From Colocasia esculenta (Eukaryota > Streptophyta > Magnoliopsida > Alismatales > Araceae): DNA of 64,000 nt. The notes below the pieces were generated by a model. That model was not told the origin of the DNA. It worked only from the letters and a program-made list of their open reading frames with translations, and ran no database searches. The position numbers and the translations under genes were made by a program. Of this stretch, positions 61,126 through 64,000 are shown piece after piece. The stretch is from NCBI GenBank assembly GCA_014218235.1, contig CM024766.1, positions 65,647,207 to 65,711,206 on the forward strand, given 5' to 3'. Positions within the stretch are counted from its first letter, which is position 1. Every line of letters starts with the position of its first letter.

Positions 61126-61622
61126 CTGCTCTCTGGCGGCCATCGTCGTCCTTCTTTCGCTCTCTTCGTGCCTTCTCCTGGTGGTCAGACATGTCCATTT
61201 CGGGCGATTCGGGTGAGGGGCCTTCTGCTCCCCTACACCTCGATGCTATTGCCGGCACCCTGAGCTCGGGTGGCCCGCTTCCTCCTCCAGTCCCATCGGG
61301 GGACCTCCGCGGCCCTGCCGCACCCTTTGTTTTCCTTTCCAAGAAACCTCTGGACGCTTCTCCAGAGCCTCCTGTAAATATCAAATCTAGCTTAAGTTCA
61401 GGGGTAGTTTCTAGTAAGTCCCCGTCCTCGTCTAGAAAAAGGAAGGGTAGTGGTATAGCCCGTAGATATCTCTTAGATTTAGTTCAGAAGTGTGGCGCTC
61501 TTCTAGCTGTCGAAGAGTTCGTCAAAGAAGCAGTGGCTTTGAACTTAGGGGTGATGCCGATAGAGGAAGGGCTAGACGATGGCTTTGGATATACAAAATC
61601 GTAGCCGAAGAGGACCCATTAG
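61126..61622 (+). other. Pre-RT linker of the Tat polyprotein
   Basis: One frame reads MSISGDSGEGPSAPLHLDAI and later RKRKGSGIARRYLLDLVQKC, LAVEEFVKEAVALNLG, ending TAG at 61602-61604. No domain recognised. It may be part of the linker before RT. Confidence 0.4.
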
Positions 61623-63285
61623 ATGAGACGATGTGGTGAGATAGAGGATGCTGCTGAGGCGTATGCTAGTGGTATGAGGAGATTCGATGAACCTACCTCA
61701 GCAGTCGATGAAACCACTAAAGAGGTAAACGTGGGAACTGAAGAGGACCCCAGGCTTTTGACCATAGCTTCCGGCCTCCCTCCCGAAGAAGAAGAACTCA
61801 TAGAGATGTTGAGGGAGTTCAAGGATTCATTTGCCTGGTCCTACAATGACATGCCTGGCATTGACCCTGATTTGGTAGAACATAGGCTGATCTTGAAGCC
61901 AGGGGCAGTTGCTGTCAAACAAAAGCTAAGGAGATTCCTCCCCCACATTGCTTTGAAGATGAAAGAGGAAATTGATAAACTACACAAAGCCAAGTTCATC
62001 CGTGTAGTCCTCTATCCTTTGTGGGTGGCAAACATTGTCCCGGTAATGAAGAAGGACGGAAGAGTGCGTATCTGCATAGACTTCCGGGACTTGAATAAGG
62101 CATGTCCTAAAGATGATTTCCCCTTACCTCATTTAGATGTCTTGATCAATAATACAGCAGGGTTCGAAACTCTATCATTCATGGATGGGTATTCCGGTTA
62201 CACCAAATTCGTCTAGCCCCGGAGGATCAAGAGAAGACCTCCTTCACCACCCCATGGGGACATATTGCTATGTGTTATGCCGTTTGGACTAAAGAATGCC
62301 GGCGCCACTTATCAAAGAGCAATGTTAGCTATCTTCCACGACATGATACATATTGACGTTGAGGTTTATGGATGATATTGTGGTGAAGTCGAGAACTCGA
62401 AGAGAACATTCCTCTGTGCTTGCCAAAGTCTTCCGTCGCGCATAAAAGTATCAATTGAAGATGAATCCAAAGAAGTGCGTGTTTGGAGTTTCCTTAGGAA
62501 AGTTGCTAGGCTTCATAGTTAGTAAACGGGGGATTCAGATAGACCCGCACAAGGCCAAGGCAATCAACGAGATGCCTCCTCCCAAGAACATATCCGAGCT
62601 TCGAGGTTTGATTGGTCGGCTGCAGTTCATAAGGAGATTTATATCTCAGCACTCTCAAAGATGTCATCCCTTCTACGAACTGTTGAGAGGAGGAGTTAAT
62701 TTTGAATGGAACGATAAGTGCCAAGAGGCCTTCGATGAGCTCAAAAGTTATCTTATGAATCCGCCCGTCCTTCAGGCGCCTTGCCCTAGGAAACCCTTAA
62801 TCCTATATCTTTCAACAATTGAGGACTCCCTAGGAGCTGTCCTTGCTCAGCATGATGAATCCGGCAAAGAAAGGGCAGTCTACTATCTATCTAGGCTCTT
62901 CAATCCTTCCGAGCTCAAGCTCACCACAATGGAGAAAACCTGTGCAGTGCTAGTCTGGGTGGTGCAGAAATTAAAGCACTACTTCCTAGCTCATAAGGTG
63001 AGTTTGATTTCTAGAATGGATCCTATTAGGTATCTCCTGGAAAAGCCAGTCCTCGCCGACAGATTGGCACGCTGGCAAAGTTTCCTCTCTCAGTTTGATA
63101 TCTCCTTTATCGTTCAAAAAGCCATAAAAGGGTATGCCATTGCTGAGCACCTTGCTCACCTCCCTCTTCCTCATAGTGATACGGTTCAAGAGGAATTCCC
63201 CGATGAAAACCTATCACTTGTCTCCACGATCCCTTCTGGTGGCTCCACTTCGATGGAGCTCTCAATTCTAGGGGACGGGGTATAG
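61623..63285 (+). pseudogene. Tat reverse transcriptase and first RNase H
   Basis: RT begins with VNVGTEEDPRLLTIASGLPP, EFKDSFAWSYNDMPGIDPDL and KQKLRRFLPHIALKMKEEID. The fingers and palm follow: WVANIVPVMKKDGRVRICID, FRDLNKACPKDDFPLPHLDV, FMDGYSGYTKF. TAG at 62214-62216 and frame changes interrupt it. VMPFGLKNAGATYQRAM is near 62277, and the catalytic loop reads FMDDIVVKSRTRREH near 62367. From 62455 the frame KKCVFGVSLGKLLGFIVSKR leads to thumb and RNase H: IGRLQFIRRFISQHSQRC, FEWNDKCQEAFDELKSYL, SLGAVLAQHDESGKERAVYY, LFNPSELKLTTMEKTCAVLV. The stop is at 63283-63285. Confidence 0.88.
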
Positions 63286-63634
63286 GTGCAGTCTTGCTCA
63301 CCCCAGAAGGGATCACCATTCCTTGGCTTATCAACTCCAGTTCTACGCCACCAATAATATCCCCGAGTATGAGGCTCTCCTAGCCGGTCTTAAGCTTGCC
63401 TACCTTTTAGGCGCGCGTCACCTCAAGATCATAGGAGATTCTCAGCTCGTTCTTCGGAAAGTCCTCTCTACCTATCGCACTCGTGACCCCAAACTCAAGC
63501 CTTATCAAGATCTGGTCACGCTTGGCCAAGCAGTTCCGTCAACTCATCTACATTCACACTCCTCGCTCTCAGAACATTCTGGCCGATGCGCTGGCATCGT
63601 TAGCTTCGTCTCTCTCCTTCCCTCTCAGCCGTAG
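63228..63634 (+). pseudogene. Second (archaeal-type) RNase H of the Tat element
   Basis: Overlaps the end of the previous frame and continues in other frames: LHFDGALNSRGRGIGAVLLT (first catalytic Asp), then NNIPEYEALLAGLKLAYLLG (catalytic Glu) and LKIIGDSQLVLRKVLSTYRT (second Asp). Near 63280-63325 and after 63520 frame changes occur. The last part, ADALASLASS-like near 63590, is readable only in another frame. Such a second RNase H lies between RNase H and integrase in Tat elements. Confidence 0.8.
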
Positions 63635-64000
63635 TGCAGAGACTATCACTGTTCAGAGGTTAAAAGCTCCCTCAACTCAGGATCCTTGGTTCTCAAACCT
63701 TAGGAGCTCCCTAGTTCTGAAGGCAGAGAAGAAAGAAGCAAAGGAGTTGTTGCTTGTTGAATTAGGAGAATTGATGGAAGAAGAGAGGCCGTGGTACCAT
63801 GAGATTGAGCAATTTTGCAGAGACGGTACCCTCCCGGAAGAAGCTGAACCAGAAGATAAACGAGCTATCCGTAGAGCGGCATTAAAGTATACCCTTGTGG
63901 GTGAAGTTCTTTACAGACGCGCTCTAAATGGCATGCTCCTTAGATGTGTGACCGATGAAGAGGCTTGGAAAATAGTGGAAGGATCCCACTCCGGTGAATG
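63635..64000 (+). pseudogene. Start of Tat integrase, cut by the window
   Basis: One open frame: DPWFSNLRSSLVLKAEKKEA, EERPWYHEIEQFCRDGTLPE, RRAALKYTLVGEVLYRRALN, then LLRCVTDEEAWKIVEGSHSG. This is the linker and beginning of the H2-C2 zinc domain of gypsy integrase. The catalytic core lies outside. Confidence 0.82.

Larger units (their letters stand above)
54075..64000 (+). mobile_element. Ty3/gypsy Tat-lineage retrotransposon, 5' part
   Basis: LTR 54075 to about 55497, primer-site-like sequence, gag, aspartic protease, G-patch, RT, RNase H, a second RNase H and the first residues of integrase, in that order. The second (archaeal-type) RNase H after the first is the mark of the Tat group. 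It lies inside CACTA-2. The bases before it are GCGCC, and the 3' duplication is outside the window. Several stops and frameshifts make it non-autonomous. Confidence 0.9.

Overview
The window is nuclear DNA of a flowering plant with a transposon-rich genome. Every recognisable protein belongs to a plant transposable element, except one fragment of a plant-specific chromatin-remodelling gene. I see no intact host gene, no rRNA or tRNA gene and no CRISPR array. The species cannot be fixed from the sequence.

Layout. 1-1400 is the end of an LTR cut by the window edge. 1401-8585 is non-coding, with several minisatellites, a CACTA-type hairpin array (6268-7577) and a LINE remnant. 8586-32361 is a CACTA DNA transposon (called CACTA-1) with a 3-bp target duplication AGT. 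It carries TNPD-like, TNP2-like and plant-transposon-protein ORFs on the minus strand. It also carries a captured 3' fragment of a CLASSY-type SNF2 gene, split by a 13.7-kb Sirevirus-like Ty1/copia element (16509-30217, target duplication GGAGT). 33327-44467 is a second CACTA-like element (CACTA-3) with CACAA termini and target duplication CAT. Its TNP2 and TNPD genes lie on the plus strand, and its last TNPD intron holds a 178-bp tandem array.

44468-50131 is older repeat sequence broken by a 3.1-kb solo LTR (46350-49496, target duplication AACAC). From 50132 a third CACTA (CACTA-2), related to CACTA-1, begins. It is interrupted by a near-solo Sirevirus LTR (50383-52509, target duplication GCGGA) and then by a Ty3/gypsy Tat-lineage element that runs from 54075 past the window end, with gag, protease, G-patch, RT, two RNase H domains and the start of integrase.

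Order of events, inferred from nesting: the CLASSY fragment was captured by CACTA-1 before the Sirevirus landed in it, and CACTA-2 was present before both the Sirevirus LTR and the Tat element entered it. Almost all element genes carry stops or frameshifts, so the window is a graveyard of nested elements. Its most interesting feature is a DNA transposon carrying a piece of the plant's own transposon-silencing machinery. A second is an accessory protein domain shared between that DNA transposon and the retrotransposon nested inside it.
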